From NCBI RefSeq assembly GCF_016508255.1, contig NZ_JADVKT010000002.1, positions 248,001 to 312,000 of the forward strand: a stretch of 64,000 nucleotides of DNA. The letters are read 5' to 3'. This DNA comes from Acinetobacter calcoaceticus. Lineage in GTDB: Bacteria > Pseudomonadota > Gammaproteobacteria > Pseudomonadales > Moraxellaceae. The translations under genes and the position numbers were made by a program. This document shows positions 37,250-46,772 of the stretch, one piece after another; the stretch's first letter is position 1, and every line of letters starts with the position of its first letter. Under the pieces are notes generated by a model. The model did no database searches. It saw only the letters and a program-made list of their open reading frames with translations, and had not been told where the DNA came from.

Positions 37250-38017
37250 ATGAATCAACGATATCAAACTAAACTTTTACAGCTCATAAAAGGCTCATTT
37301 ATCTATGCTATTGCTAATTATGCTTTGGCTCAGCCTATTGTTGTAGAAGGTGTAGTTCCTAATGAAGCCAGTAAGCAGGCTATCTTATTAAAAATGCAGT
37401 CTGTTTATGGCGCAGATCAGGTTGTAGATAAAATACAAGTTAGGCCAGTAGCTGCTCCAAATGGATGGAGCGATTCTGTTACACGAGTCATTACACCTGA
37501 TCTTAAAAAAGTTTCACAAGGTAAATTAAGCGTGAATGGTACGCGATTTGAGTTGAGTGGAAAAATGCTGAATCCAGCAGATATTCAACCTACTACTCAG
37601 TCTTTTCAGGGGTTAGTTCAGCCACCATATCAATTGTATTCACAATTATCAGTAAATCAGGCAGAGCAGAAAATTATTGATGATGCACTTAAAAATCGAA
37701 TTATTGAGTTTGAATCTGGTAGTGCAGTTTTAACAGCTGCTGGTCAAAAAATTCTTGATGAGATGGCTGTTGCTTTAAATAAAGTAAGCGGTAAAAAAGT
37801 CAAAATTGTGGGACATACAGATAGTTCCGGTGATGCGACTAAAAACTTAAAACTTAGCCAAGATCGGGCGTTAGCAGTGAAAAACTATTTGATTAGTAAG
37901 AGTATTCCTGCAGATCACTTATCAGCGGAAGGTTTGGGTTCCTCTAAACCAGTCGCAGAGAATACTTCTCCAGAGGGAAGAAAGAAAAACCGTCGAATTG
38001 AGTTTACTGTTCTATAA
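37250..38017 (+). CDS. tagN: OmpA-domain periplasmic protein of the T6SS cluster (TagN-like)
   Basis: 255 residues with an N-terminal signal (cleavage after A-L-A at about 28), a BON-like half (V-V-E-G-V-V-P-N-E-A), and a C-terminal OmpA/peptidoglycan-binding domain with I-V-G-H-T-D-S-S-G, L-S-Q-D-R-A and N-R-R-I-E-F. It probably anchors the apparatus to the cell wall, a job TssL does in other systems; this cluster's TssL has no OmpA domain. Confidence 0.88.
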   Translation: MNQRYQTKLLQLIKGSFIYAIANYALAQPIVVEGVVPNEASKQAILLKMQSVYGADQVVDKIQVRPVAAPNGWSDSVTRVITPDLKKVSQGKLSVNGTRFELSGKMLNPADIQPTTQSFQGLVQPPYQLYSQLSVNQAEQKIIDDALKNRIIEFESGSAVLTAAGQKILDEMAVALNKVSGKKVKIVGHTDSSGDATKNLKLSQDRALAVKNYLISKSIPADHLSAEGLGSSKPVAENTSPEGRKKNRRIEFTVL

Positions 38018-38033
38018 ATATAAGGAGAAGAAC

Positions 38034-38297
38034 ATGGCTAGTCCTTACATTACGATTGGATGCCCAACAACAGGTGGCGGGCAAGTTATTTCGGGTAATA
38101 GTACGTTTTTAATTGAAGGAATTGCTATTGCATGTGTAGGAGATAAGGCAACTTGTCCGTTACACAAAACGGTTTCTACAATTGTATCGGGCGATCCCAA
38201 TATGCTTGTTATGGGAAAATCTGCAGCGCGTGTAAATGATTCATTATCATGCGGTTGCAAATTACTGCCAAAACAAAGTTTGGTTAATCAGGGATAA
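38034..38297 (+). CDS. PAAR-repeat spike-tip protein
   Basis: 87 residues from the ATG at 38034, with AAGGAG at 38022-38027. Family marks are I-T-I-G-C-P-T-T-G-G-G, then V-I-S-G-N-S, G-D-K-A-T-C-P-L-H, and N-D-S-L-S-C-G-C. The Cys/His residues bind the metal at the tip. It sharpens VgrG. As a stand-alone PAAR it could serve both VgrG islands, whose Rhs lacks a PAAR of its own. Confidence 0.92.
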   Translation: MASPYITIGCPTTGGGQVISGNSTFLIEGIAIACVGDKATCPLHKTVSTIVSGDPNMLVMGKSAARVNDSLSCGCKLLPKQSLVNQG

Positions 38298-38365
38298 TGG
38301 TAGAAATATCTTTTATATAGATATAAATCTATAACCTTATATTAACGCTTGAAATGAAGAGTAGT

Positions 38366-38402
38366 TTGTCTGATAAAGCTGAATTTTGTTAATATACAGA
38401 CA
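38366..38402 (+). promoter_or_regulatory. Candidate internal promoter before clpV
   Basis: TTGTCT (38366-38371), an 18-bp spacer and TAATAT (38390-38395) stand about 50 bp before clpV in a 150-bp gap. The half-sites TGTCTG (38367-38372) and CAGACA (38397-38402) form an inverted repeat around the promoter. They resemble the arms of the vgrG operator, in the opposite order. Confidence 0.45.
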
Positions 38403-38447
38403 TTATGATTTTAAGCATTAAATTATTTAAAAATATTGAGAGTAATG

Positions 38448-41126
38448 ATGAGTAATTTAAAAATTTTAATTACAAAACTTTCTACAGTTGCGCGTACTGC
38501 TTTAGAAAAATCAGCTAATGCTTGTGTTATTCAACAAAATTACGAAATTGAAATTGAACATTTATTTTTAGAGTTACTTAATCAATCTCTAGAGAATGAT
38601 TTAAAAATTTTATTGAAGAAATATAAAATTTCACCTGAAGCTTTAGCTGATGATTTAAAAGAGACAATATCTCAATTACCTAAAGGTAATAATCGAACTC
38701 CTATTTTTGCTAAATCTATCGTTCGTTTGTTTGAACAAGCTTGGTTATTGGCTTCGGCCGAACAAAATCCAGTCATGCGTAGTGGTCATCTATTAGTTGC
38801 ATTATTAACTGCACCTGATTTATATCAAATTGCCACTCGCGCTTCGAGTTTATTTGATCTTTTACCAATTGATTCAATGAAACATAAGTTTCTTGAAATT
38901 TGTGAGAAGAGTATTGAACAACAAGATGAAACAAAAACACTTTCTGGTGAAGTCGAACCAACAGAAACGACTGTAGCAAATACTAAAGTAGCTAAGACTC
39001 CTGCGCTTGATCAATATACGATTAATCTAACTGAAAAAGCTAAAAACGGCGGCATAGACCCAGTTATTGGTCGTGAATATGAAATTCGGTTAATGCTCGA
39101 TATTTTAATGCGGAGACGCCAAAACAACCCGATCTTAACTGGAGAGCCGGGGGTTGGTAAAACAGCTGTGGTTGAAGGTTTAGCTTTAAAAATTGCTCAA
39201 GGTTTAGTACCTAACGCCTTAAAAAATGTACATTTACACGTGCTTGACATGGGGCTATTACAGGCTGGCGCAAGTGTTAAAGGCGAATTTGAAAATCGTT
39301 TAAAACAAGTGATTCAAGAGGTTCAAGCTTCTGCTCATCCTATTATTTTATTTATTGATGAAGCGCATACTTTAATTGGTGCGGGTGGACAAGCCGGGCA
39401 AAATGATGCGGCAAATCTTTTAAAACCAGCGCTTGCACGGGGTGAGTTACGTACCATTGCTGCAACCACTTGGGCTGAATACAAACAATATTTTGAAAAA
39501 GATGCTGCGTTGAGCCGACGCTTCCAAGTGGTAAAAGTAGAAGAGCCAACTGAGGAAGTTGCCGTTGATATGTTACGGGCAATGATTCCTGTTATGCAGC
39601 AGCACTTTAATCTACAAATTGATGATGAGGCGATTGTTACGGCAGTTCATTCTTCACATCGATATATTAGTGGTCGTCAACTTCCGGATAAAGCAGTTAG
39701 TGTGCTTGATACGGCAGCAGCACGTGTTGCATTGACTCAAAATGCACAACCCGTAAAGCTTGACCAGTTAAAGGCTCAAGAGCATAACTTAAAGCTGGAA
39801 CAGCAGATTTTAGAAAATGAACATCGTCAAATTCCAATTCATCATGAACGATTGGATAATTTAAAAGTTAATTTAGAATCTTTGCAAAAAGAAATTCATG
39901 AAACCCAAGAGCAGTGGCAAAAAGAATTAGAACTTGTTCATAAAATTCAGGAATTAGAAGCAGAGAATCATTCTAATGAGTCTGAAGCTTATGATCAGAT
40001 TAATCTACTGCGTAAGGATCTTGCTGAAATTCAAGGTCAGCAACCATTAGTTTTTGAAAGAGTAAACTCTCAAATCATTAATGAAATTATTTCTGATTGG
40101 ACCGGAATTCCTGTTGGAAAAATGGTGAATGACGAAATTAAACAGATATTAACGCTTGAAGATAAGTTGGGCGAGCGTGTAATGGGGCAAGATTATGCAC
40201 TTACACAATTAGTTCAGGGTATTAAAACTTCAAAAGCAAGACTTGAAGATCCTAATAAGCCACAAGGTGTATTTCTTTTGGTGGGCCCAAGTGGTGTCGG
40301 TAAAACTGAAACTGCATTAACTTTGGCAAATGAATTATATGGTGGTGAGCAGCATTTAATCACCATTAATATGTCTGAATATCAAGAAGCACATACTGTA
40401 TCTTCGCTTAAAGGTGCACCTCCTGGATATGTAGGATATGGTCAAGGCGGTGTTTTAACAGAAGCTGTTCGCCGTAACCCATATAGTGTTGTCTTACTTG
40501 ATGAAATTGAAAAAGCACATAGTGATGTTCAGGAGCTGTTCTATCAAGTATTTGATAAAGGTACTTTAGAAGATGGCGAAGGACGAGTTATTGACTTTAA
40601 AAACACCACTATTTTGTTGACTTCAAATGCTGGCTCAAGTGCCATTATGCAGGCTTGTTTAAATACGCCTGTTGAAGAATGGCCTACGGCGGAAGAGTTG
40701 ATTGACCATTTAAAACCAAGTTTATACAAGCAATTCAAACCTGCATTTTTAGGCCGAATGAGAGTTGTGCCGTATTTCCCATTACATGACGATTTACTCG
40801 TACGAATCATTAAACATAAGCTAGGCAAGATCACAGCAAGAATTGAAAAACAATACGGTACACAAGTCCAGTATTCTGATGATTTGGTAGAGTTGCTCTT
40901 AAGCCGTTGTACAGAAGTCGATAGTGGTGCTCGTAACGTCGATAATATTTTAAATTCTACGGTGTTACCTGCATTAGCTACAGAAATTTTGGTGGCTTTA
41001 GCAGAGCAAAAATTACCAAAAATTATCATGATTGATGCTAAAGATGACGAAATTCAATATTTACTAGATCCGGTTGCAAAAGTTGCTAAAAAAAGGACGA
41101 GTAAAAAGTTGAAGTCAGAAGTTTAA
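38448..41126 (+). CDS. clpV: T6SS sheath-recycling AAA+ ATPase ClpV (TssH)
   Basis: 892 residues. The order is a Clp-N double repeat, AAA-1 with G-E-P-G-V-G-K-T and I-L-F-I-D-E-A-H, a coiled middle domain, AAA-2 with V-G-P-S-G-V-G-K-T and V-V-L-L-D-E-I-E, and the D2-small C-terminus. It disassembles contracted TssB/TssC sheath. Of two tandem ATGs (38445, 38448), the second is better spaced from GAGAG at 38438-38442. Confidence 0.95.
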   Translation: MSNLKILITKLSTVARTALEKSANACVIQQNYEIEIEHLFLELLNQSLENDLKILLKKYKISPEALADDLKETISQLPKGNNRTPIFAKSIVRLFEQAWLLASAEQNPVMRSGHLLVALLTAPDLYQIATRASSLFDLLPIDSMKHKFLEICEKSIEQQDETKTLSGEVEPTETTVANTKVAKTPALDQYTINLTEKAKNGGIDPVIGREYEIRLMLDILMRRRQNNPILTGEPGVGKTAVVEGLALKIAQGLVPNALKNVHLHVLDMGLLQAGASVKGEFENRLKQVIQEVQASAHPIILFIDEAHTLIGAGGQAGQNDAANLLKPALARGELRTIAATTWAEYKQYFEKDAALSRRFQVVKVEEPTEEVAVDMLRAMIPVMQQHFNLQIDDEAIVTAVHSSHRYISGRQLPDKAVSVLDTAAARVALTQNAQPVKLDQLKAQEHNLKLEQQILENEHRQIPIHHERLDNLKVNLESLQKEIHETQEQWQKELELVHKIQELEAENHSNESEAYDQINLLRKDLAEIQGQQPLVFERVNSQIINEIISDWTGIPVGKMVNDEIKQILTLEDKLGERVMGQDYALTQLVQGIKTSKARLEDPNKPQGVFLLVGPSGVGKTETALTLANELYGGEQHLITINMSEYQEAHTVSSLKGAPPGYVGYGQGGVLTEAVRRNPYSVVLLDEIEKAHSDVQELFYQVFDKGTLEDGEGRVIDFKNTTILLTSNAGSSAIMQACLNTPVEEWPTAEELIDHLKPSLYKQFKPAFLGRMRVVPYFPLHDDLLVRIIKHKLGKITARIEKQYGTQVQYSDDLVELLLSRCTEVDSGARNVDNILNSTVLPALATEILVALAEQKLPKIIMIDAKDDEIQYLLDPVAKVAKKRTSKKLKSEV

Positions 41127-41148
41127 AATTGAATAGAGCTAAAATTAG

Positions 41149-42243
41149 ATGAATATTGATATTTCTGAACTACTTAAACCCATTAGTGATAGCTTACCTT
41201 GTGGTAACGACTTTTCATTTTCTAATGAATTTCATGAAATCAAAAAAGCGAAAACACAAGATGATTTATTGTTAGATCAAGGTGATTGGGTTGCTGAGCG
41301 CAAACAAGCAGATTGGGACTTTGTATCAAATAAAACAAGTGTTTTGCTAAAAGAGAATACAAAAGATATTCGTCTATTAACTTGGCTCTTGGAAGCTTGG
41401 ACTCATCTTTATGGTTTTGATGGTATGGCCAAAGGTTTAACCCTAAGTCATACCATGTTGAATCAATACTGGCAGGAAATTCACCCTGTTATCGAAGATA
41501 ATGATTTAGATCAGCGCATTGGTTTATTACAGGGTTTAATTAATCAACTCCCTATGTTGTTAAAGAAAGTCTCTTTAACAAATACAGCTCCTTATTATAA
41601 TTTGCTTGATTACGATAATTTTCTCTATCACGAAAATATTCGTCGTAAGCAAACAGAAGATTATGATAGTCAGTCTGGACCTTCGGAGTTAGAGCAATTC
41701 GATCAAACCATTTTCAATACGTCTAAAAGTTTTCAATACTCTAATTATCAAGATTTTAGTTCAGTCTTAACTGAGTGGGATGTTCTAAAGCAAACCCTTG
41801 ATCATTTAATGGGACTAGACTCGCCGAGTTTTGGTGCAATTGATTCAGCATTTGAAACAATTCACAGCACACTACGTAAAATTTATAAAGCAGAGGCTTT
41901 TGGTAATGGGCTTACACCAATCCAAGAACAGGCCACTGTCATGACAAGTTCATCTATGGAAAATCAAGTGCCAGTACAAATCGTGTCAGATCAGTCTGTT
42001 TTTCAGCCTCAAGCACAAACTCACTTGGCCAATCGTGAGCAAGCAATGAAAGTGTTGCAAGAAATTGCGGATTACTTTCAAGCAAACGAACCTCATAGCC
42101 CTGTGAGCTATATGCTTCAAAAAACCATTAAATGGAGTCAAATGCCGTTACATGAATGGCTAGCACAAGTCATTAAAGATGAGAATCCATTACAAATGGT
42201 TCAGGAAATGTTAGGTGTACAACCTAAAAATGAATATGAATAA
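41149..42243 (+). CDS. tssA: T6SS TssA (ImpA N-terminal domain)
   Basis: 364 residues with the ImpA_N start L-L-K-P-I-S-D-S-L-P-C-G-N-D-F-S, A-E-R-K-Q-A-D-W and L-T-W-L-L-E-A-W. A C-terminal helical part has the R-E-Q-A-M-K-V-L-Q-E-I-A-D-Y-F pattern. It guides sheath and tube polymerisation. The C-terminal type looks like the short TssA class rather than the VasJ-type long form (tentative). Confidence 0.92.
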   Translation: MNIDISELLKPISDSLPCGNDFSFSNEFHEIKKAKTQDDLLLDQGDWVAERKQADWDFVSNKTSVLLKENTKDIRLLTWLLEAWTHLYGFDGMAKGLTLSHTMLNQYWQEIHPVIEDNDLDQRIGLLQGLINQLPMLLKKVSLTNTAPYYNLLDYDNFLYHENIRRKQTEDYDSQSGPSELEQFDQTIFNTSKSFQYSNYQDFSSVLTEWDVLKQTLDHLMGLDSPSFGAIDSAFETIHSTLRKIYKAEAFGNGLTPIQEQATVMTSSSMENQVPVQIVSDQSVFQPQAQTHLANREQAMKVLQEIADYFQANEPHSPVSYMLQKTIKWSQMPLHEWLAQVIKDENPLQMVQEMLGVQPKNEYE

Positions 42244-42259
42244 AGATTGGTAAAGACAT

Positions 42260-43624
42260 ATGTTTAAAGCTGAAAAAGTCCTATGGGGCGAAGGTTTATT
42301 TTTAAGACCTCAACATTTCCAAATTCAAGATACTTATCATGAACAACGGTTGAATCATACGGTTAGAGCAGTTGTACCTTTTTCATATGGTGTTCAAAAA
42401 CTCAGTTTCGATGAGGCTCAATTGAGCACACATATTCTTGCTCTTGAGTCTGTAGAGATGATCTGGCAAGACGGAGAAATTTATCAGGCACCTGCTTATG
42501 ATTTATTGCCTGAGCCAATTTTATTGGATGATCTTAATTTACGTGGTGAAATGGTAATCTATTTAGCATTACCACTTTTACAAGCAAACAAGCAAAATCT
42601 AATTGATCAAAACCAAGCGCAAAAGGGCAGATATCAATCTCATCTTGTCGAAACGCACGATCTATTTACGAATGCAACCGAAGCAGATATTAGTTTACTC
42701 CGTCGCCGTGCTGTTTTTAAATTATTAGATGTACATAGTAATCCTGACCATAATTTAGATGGTTTTTTATATTTACCTATTGGAAAGATCAAGCGTCAAA
42801 GCTCTGGGGCTTTTGAAATTGATCGAAAGTTTATTCCACCAATTTTAAATGTAGATGCATCTGAAACACTCATTTCAAATTTAAAAAGAACACTGAACGT
42901 TATTAAGGCAAAAATTAAGACGATTCAAACCAATAACCGAGAAAATGAACAGAAATTAATTGAATTCCGTTCAGGTGATATTGTTTCGTTCTGGTTAGTG
43001 AATGCCTTAAATACAGCTCATGCTGGCCTTAATCATTTTGTGCAATATCCACAAATTCATCCAGAACGTTTATTCTTTGAATTATTACGCTTAGCAGGTT
43101 CATTATTAACTTTCTCGACGGCCTATGATGTTGATCAGTTACCTGCTTATAAACACCATAATTTACAAGAAAGTTTCTCACAGTTAGACACGATTTTGCG
43201 TGATTTACTAGATACGATTATTTCGAGTCGTTATATCAGCATTGCACTTAAAGAAATCCGACCTTCATATTGGGTAGGAAGTCTTGAAACCGATAAGATT
43301 ACTCGAGACACTCGACTCTATATTGCAGTATCAAGTAGTGCAATGCAGACACATGAGTTAATCCAGATTGTACCTTTACGATTCAAAATCGGTAGTACTT
43401 TAGATGTAGAGCAACGTGTGGTTGCTGCATTACCTGCAATTCCATTGCATCACTTAATTCAAGTTCCAACTGCTATACCTGTACGTTCTGGTGTGAGTTA
43501 TTTTGAAATTGAACCGCATCATGAGCTTTACCAACGCATGCTAGATTCAGAAACGATTTGTATTTATGTTCCGGCTGGTTTCCAAGATATCAGCATTGAA
43601 TTGATTGCGGTCATGAACGCTTAA
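42260..43624 (+). CDS. tssK: T6SS baseplate protein TssK
   Basis: 454 residues starting V-L-W-G-E-G-L-F-L-R-P-Q-H-F-Q, the family signature. It forms the trimer that links the baseplate wedge to the TssL-TssM membrane complex. It stands 16 bp after tssA and 17 bp before tssL. Confidence 0.95.
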   Translation: MFKAEKVLWGEGLFLRPQHFQIQDTYHEQRLNHTVRAVVPFSYGVQKLSFDEAQLSTHILALESVEMIWQDGEIYQAPAYDLLPEPILLDDLNLRGEMVIYLALPLLQANKQNLIDQNQAQKGRYQSHLVETHDLFTNATEADISLLRRRAVFKLLDVHSNPDHNLDGFLYLPIGKIKRQSSGAFEIDRKFIPPILNVDASETLISNLKRTLNVIKAKIKTIQTNNRENEQKLIEFRSGDIVSFWLVNALNTAHAGLNHFVQYPQIHPERLFFELLRLAGSLLTFSTAYDVDQLPAYKHHNLQESFSQLDTILRDLLDTIISSRYISIALKEIRPSYWVGSLETDKITRDTRLYIAVSSSAMQTHELIQIVPLRFKIGSTLDVEQRVVAALPAIPLHHLIQVPTAIPVRSGVSYFEIEPHHELYQRMLDSETICIYVPAGFQDISIELIAVMNA

Positions 43625-43641
43625 CGGTAAAGGAGAGAAAA

Positions 43642-44448
43642 ATGTCACAATCCACAGGTGCTCCTTCTTTATTTGATGATGGGCAAATTGGAACGGGCGG
43701 GAGCAATAATAGCCAGTCTCAAGCAAAATTACAGGCAATCAATCTTATTGATTTATTGCATGATGGCTTTTATCTGGTTTTTTTAATTCGAAATCAGTAT
43801 GTGCCAGCAGATGCGCTGCAGTTTCGTGAAAAAATCTTAAACTTACTCAACCAATTTGAGCAACAAGCCAAAAAGTTGCAATTTTCAGCTGATGATATTC
43901 ATGATGCTAAATATGCATTTTGTGCTTTGATTGATGAAACTATCGTAACGCAGCAGGACCCAAGTTATTTTAATTTGCAAAATGCTTGGTTAATTAGCCC
44001 ATTGCAATTGAGCTTGTTTGGCTCTCAATTAGCTGGTTATCGCTTCTTTGAAATATTGGAACAATTACGTAGCCGTGGAAAAGAACGTCTAGCTGCTCTA
44101 GAAGTATTTCACTACTGCCTTTTATTAGGTTTTCAGGGGAAGTACCGAATTGAGTCTACGGAGAGTCTCAACCATTTAGTATCAAGAGTTGGTGACGAAA
44201 TTGACTATTTAAAAGGGAAAAAGATCGCATTTTCGCCGTTCTCGGCAATTCCCGATCAAATACGAAATATTATCCATCGCGAAGTACCTTTCTTCTGGAT
44301 TTTGATATTTTTATTGATTTTTGCATTTCTTACCTTTGCAGGGCTAAGATTTATGCTGACTAATCAGAATGATAAAGCATTATCTAATTATCAAAATGTG
44401 ATTTCTGCTCCTCAAGAGCAAGCACATATTACAATTTATTTACCTTGA
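43642..44448 (+). CDS. tssL: T6SS membrane protein TssL (DotU/IcmH)
   Basis: 268 residues. The cytoplasmic DotU domain has A-K-Y-A-F-C-A-L-I-D-E-T-I and G-F-Q-G-K-Y-R. One C-terminal membrane helix (about 213-235) is followed by a short periplasmic end. There is no peptidoglycan-binding extension, which the OmpA-domain protein of this cluster may replace. AGGAGAG precedes the start. Confidence 0.95.
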   Translation: MSQSTGAPSLFDDGQIGTGGSNNSQSQAKLQAINLIDLLHDGFYLVFLIRNQYVPADALQFREKILNLLNQFEQQAKKLQFSADDIHDAKYAFCALIDETIVTQQDPSYFNLQNAWLISPLQLSLFGSQLAGYRFFEILEQLRSRGKERLAALEVFHYCLLLGFQGKYRIESTESLNHLVSRVGDEIDYLKGKKIAFSPFSAIPDQIRNIIHREVPFFWILIFLLIFAFLTFAGLRFMLTNQNDKALSNYQNVISAPQEQAHITIYLP

Positions 44449-44460
44449 TGATGGTACGAA

Positions 44461-45060
44461 ATGGCTCAGGAAAAACCAACTTCTATTCGAGTTTTACAGT
44501 CGAATAAAAAAAAGCCGAAATCACCAATACTTTATATTGTGATTGGTGTTATTGCTGGGGTGTTTGTAAGCATCTCACTATTCCTGTTCTTGTCTCAACC
44601 GTATTCGTCAGATCCTACAACTGTTGAGAATAAATCAAATCAAGATCAGGAACATGATCAAGTATTAATGTCGAACTCCTCCGTACATGGACAAGTTGCA
44701 GCTGATCAGCAAGAGCAAGCTGATCCGGTGAGCCATGAAGGTTTTGAGCAGCCTAAGGAAAATGAACTGAGTGGTATTTTTAAACCTGCTCCTCATAAAA
44801 ATACAGCTCCGAATCAACAACGGGTTTCACCATTTGATGCACAGTTAACAGGGGAACGGGTAGCACCTAAGCAACAAGTTGTAGCTAAATCTACTCAACC
44901 AATACAGCCAGTTCAGAAAAAAGCTGTTCCTCAACTTAAGGTAGCTCAAGCGAAACCTGCTGAGGCTAATAAGGCTCCAGTTGAGCCAGAAGCTCAGGTG
45001 GAGCCACCAAAAGCTTCGGTTGACATTAAAATTACTCGTAGCCCGTTTGCGGTGAACTAG
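44461..45060 (+). CDS. Single-span membrane protein of the T6SS cluster
   Basis: 199 residues: a short basic cytoplasmic start, one membrane helix (about 23-45), then a periplasmic low-complexity chain rich in Gln, Pro, Ala and Lys. No domain is recognised. It carries V-S-P-F-D-A-Q-L in the middle and ends I-T-R-S-P-F-A-V-N, echoing the S-P-F-D end of the first gene's product. It sits between tssL and tagX, so a structural or scaffold role in the envelope is likely (inference). Confidence 0.7.
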   Translation: MAQEKPTSIRVLQSNKKKPKSPILYIVIGVIAGVFVSISLFLFLSQPYSSDPTTVENKSNQDQEHDQVLMSNSSVHGQVAADQQEQADPVSHEGFEQPKENELSGIFKPAPHKNTAPNQQRVSPFDAQLTGERVAPKQQVVAKSTQPIQPVQKKAVPQLKVAQAKPAEANKAPVEPEAQVEPPKASVDIKITRSPFAVN

Positions 45061-45067
45061 TAAATTC

Positions 45068-46021
45068 ATGATGATTTTTCTAATTTTCTTTTGTTTTGCC
45101 TGCCTTGCTATAGGGCTGGCATTTTTAATGTCATATGAATTAAGAAGTAAGGGTAGAACATTTGTTTTATCGTTATTACCTCAGGGACGTCGGCAACTCA
45201 ATCAAGTAAGGCAATTTGCCCAAACTATGAATCAGGCAGCTGCACCTGAAAAATTACAATCCCATTGGCATTTGCAGCAATGGTGGATTGTGATTGCAGG
45301 ATTTTTTTTATTTGCCAGTATTTTAGTTTTTGCTTTTACTCGCCCGATTAGCTCAACTCGGATTGAAGCTGAATATCTTAAAAAAACGGATCCTCAAATT
45401 TATGCATTATTAAATGGAGAAATTTTATCACCTCCGCCTGAAGTTGATGAAGGTCTGATTGCCGCAGCAATTGTTGAAGCGACGCAATTGGAACAGCAGC
45501 ATGCTTCTCAAGATGGTGGTGTGGTTGATTCTTCACCTATTGATAAAGCAAGCTTCGATGGTCGTGCAATTTTAGATACAAACATGGTCAATCGTAAGTG
45601 GGACAAAATGAATCCACGCTATAAGCAACGTTTGCTTATGGTCTTTAAAATTATGAAAGAGCAATATGGCTATGAGCTTGTCCTGCTTGAAGGTTATCGC
45701 AGCCCGGGACGCCAAAATATGCTGGCAGGTAATCCGAATACAACCAAGGCAAAAGGCTATCAGAGTTACCATCAATTTGGTTTAGCAGCAGATGTGGCAT
45801 TTAAGCGAAATGGTAAAGTGGTTATTTCTGAACGTGATCCATGGGCTATGCAAGGCTACCGCTTATATGGGCAAGTTGCTGAATCAGTTGGGCTCACGTG
45901 GGGCGGACGTTGGAAATCTATTCAAGATTATGGCCATACTGAATTCCGTATGCCTGGATTAAGAAAAACTCAAGAAATGGCAGAAAAACTTATTGCCGAA
46001 AGTTTGAATGATATAAATTAA
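45068..46021 (+). CDS. tagX: T6SS peptidoglycan hydrolase TagX (M15 family)
   Basis: 317 residues with a first membrane segment at about 1-20, a second near 75-95, and a C-terminal VanY/M15 peptidase domain. Zinc ligands are visible: H235 and D242 in H-Q-F-G-L-A-A-D, and H290 in Y-G-H-T-E-F-R. TagX of Acinetobacter is described as an L,D-endopeptidase that opens the cell wall for the apparatus. Position and domain agree fully. Confidence 0.92.
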   Translation: MMIFLIFFCFACLAIGLAFLMSYELRSKGRTFVLSLLPQGRRQLNQVRQFAQTMNQAAAPEKLQSHWHLQQWWIVIAGFFLFASILVFAFTRPISSTRIEAEYLKKTDPQIYALLNGEILSPPPEVDEGLIAAAIVEATQLEQQHASQDGGVVDSSPIDKASFDGRAILDTNMVNRKWDKMNPRYKQRLLMVFKIMKEQYGYELVLLEGYRSPGRQNMLAGNPNTTKAKGYQSYHQFGLAADVAFKRNGKVVISERDPWAMQGYRLYGQVAESVGLTWGGRWKSIQDYGHTEFRMPGLRKTQEMAEKLIAESLNDIN

Positions 46022-46031
46022 AAGAGTAAAT

Positions 46032-46700
46032 ATGTTTACAGAACCTAGAATACAGGACGTTAAAATTGATTCAGTGATTAGTTCAAAACAAATCGCAAAA
46101 TTATATTTTAAGCCTAAAGCATTTTTCTTAATGTTCGCGAAATTAGATATGCAGTATATTCATTTCGCGACTTATCTTGTTGCTGTATTTTTTGTTATGG
46201 ATCGCATTGATACAAAGCTTCTTAAAGCTTTGGCATCAGACCATCCCAATTATTCTTCCTATTCTTTTATTTTAGATCATTGGCTTAACTATTGGATTTG
46301 TGTTGCAGCACTGGGCGCGGTTGCTTCATTTATCACATGGTACTTTTATGGTTGGTGGTATGAAATTCGTCTGAAATGGTGTGGTGTAGAGAACCCAGAT
46401 ACCTCTTTGATTCGTCAGGTCAATATTATGCAATGGTTTGTTGCAGCATTACCTGTAATTATTATTACTATTATTCAAACATTTGTTTATGATAATTATT
46501 TAGATACATTTTTTAGTGAAGAGATCTGGTCTGGTTTAATCATTTTATTTTTTAGCATTTATTCCTGTTGGGTAAGTTATCTTGCTGCAAAAATAGTATT
46601 TTCAGCGAATAAGCGTGCAATTTTATGGTTTTTGGCTTTACCTTTGATATTTTATTCTTTGGGTCTTATTGCAATGTTTAGTGTATTTGCAGGAAACTGA
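46032..46700 (+). CDS. Multi-span membrane protein at the end of the T6SS cluster
   Basis: 222 residues with about five hydrophobic helices and aromatic-rich loops (Y-F-Y-G-W-W-Y-E-I-R). The layout recalls Yip1-type membrane proteins, but that is only an impression. It stands 10 bp after tagX and is the last gene of the run. Its role in secretion is not established from the sequence. Confidence 0.65.
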   Translation: MFTEPRIQDVKIDSVISSKQIAKLYFKPKAFFLMFAKLDMQYIHFATYLVAVFFVMDRIDTKLLKALASDHPNYSSYSFILDHWLNYWICVAALGAVASFITWYFYGWWYEIRLKWCGVENPDTSLIRQVNIMQWFVAALPVIIITIIQTFVYDNYLDTFFSEEIWSGLIILFFSIYSCWVSYLAAKIVFSANKRAILWFLALPLIFYSLGLIAMFSVFAGN

Positions 46701-46772
46701 TTTCACTTGAACCAATCTCATATTCATCTGAGTAGTAGCCCATATCAATATAATTAGCCCATTGAGCTTTGT

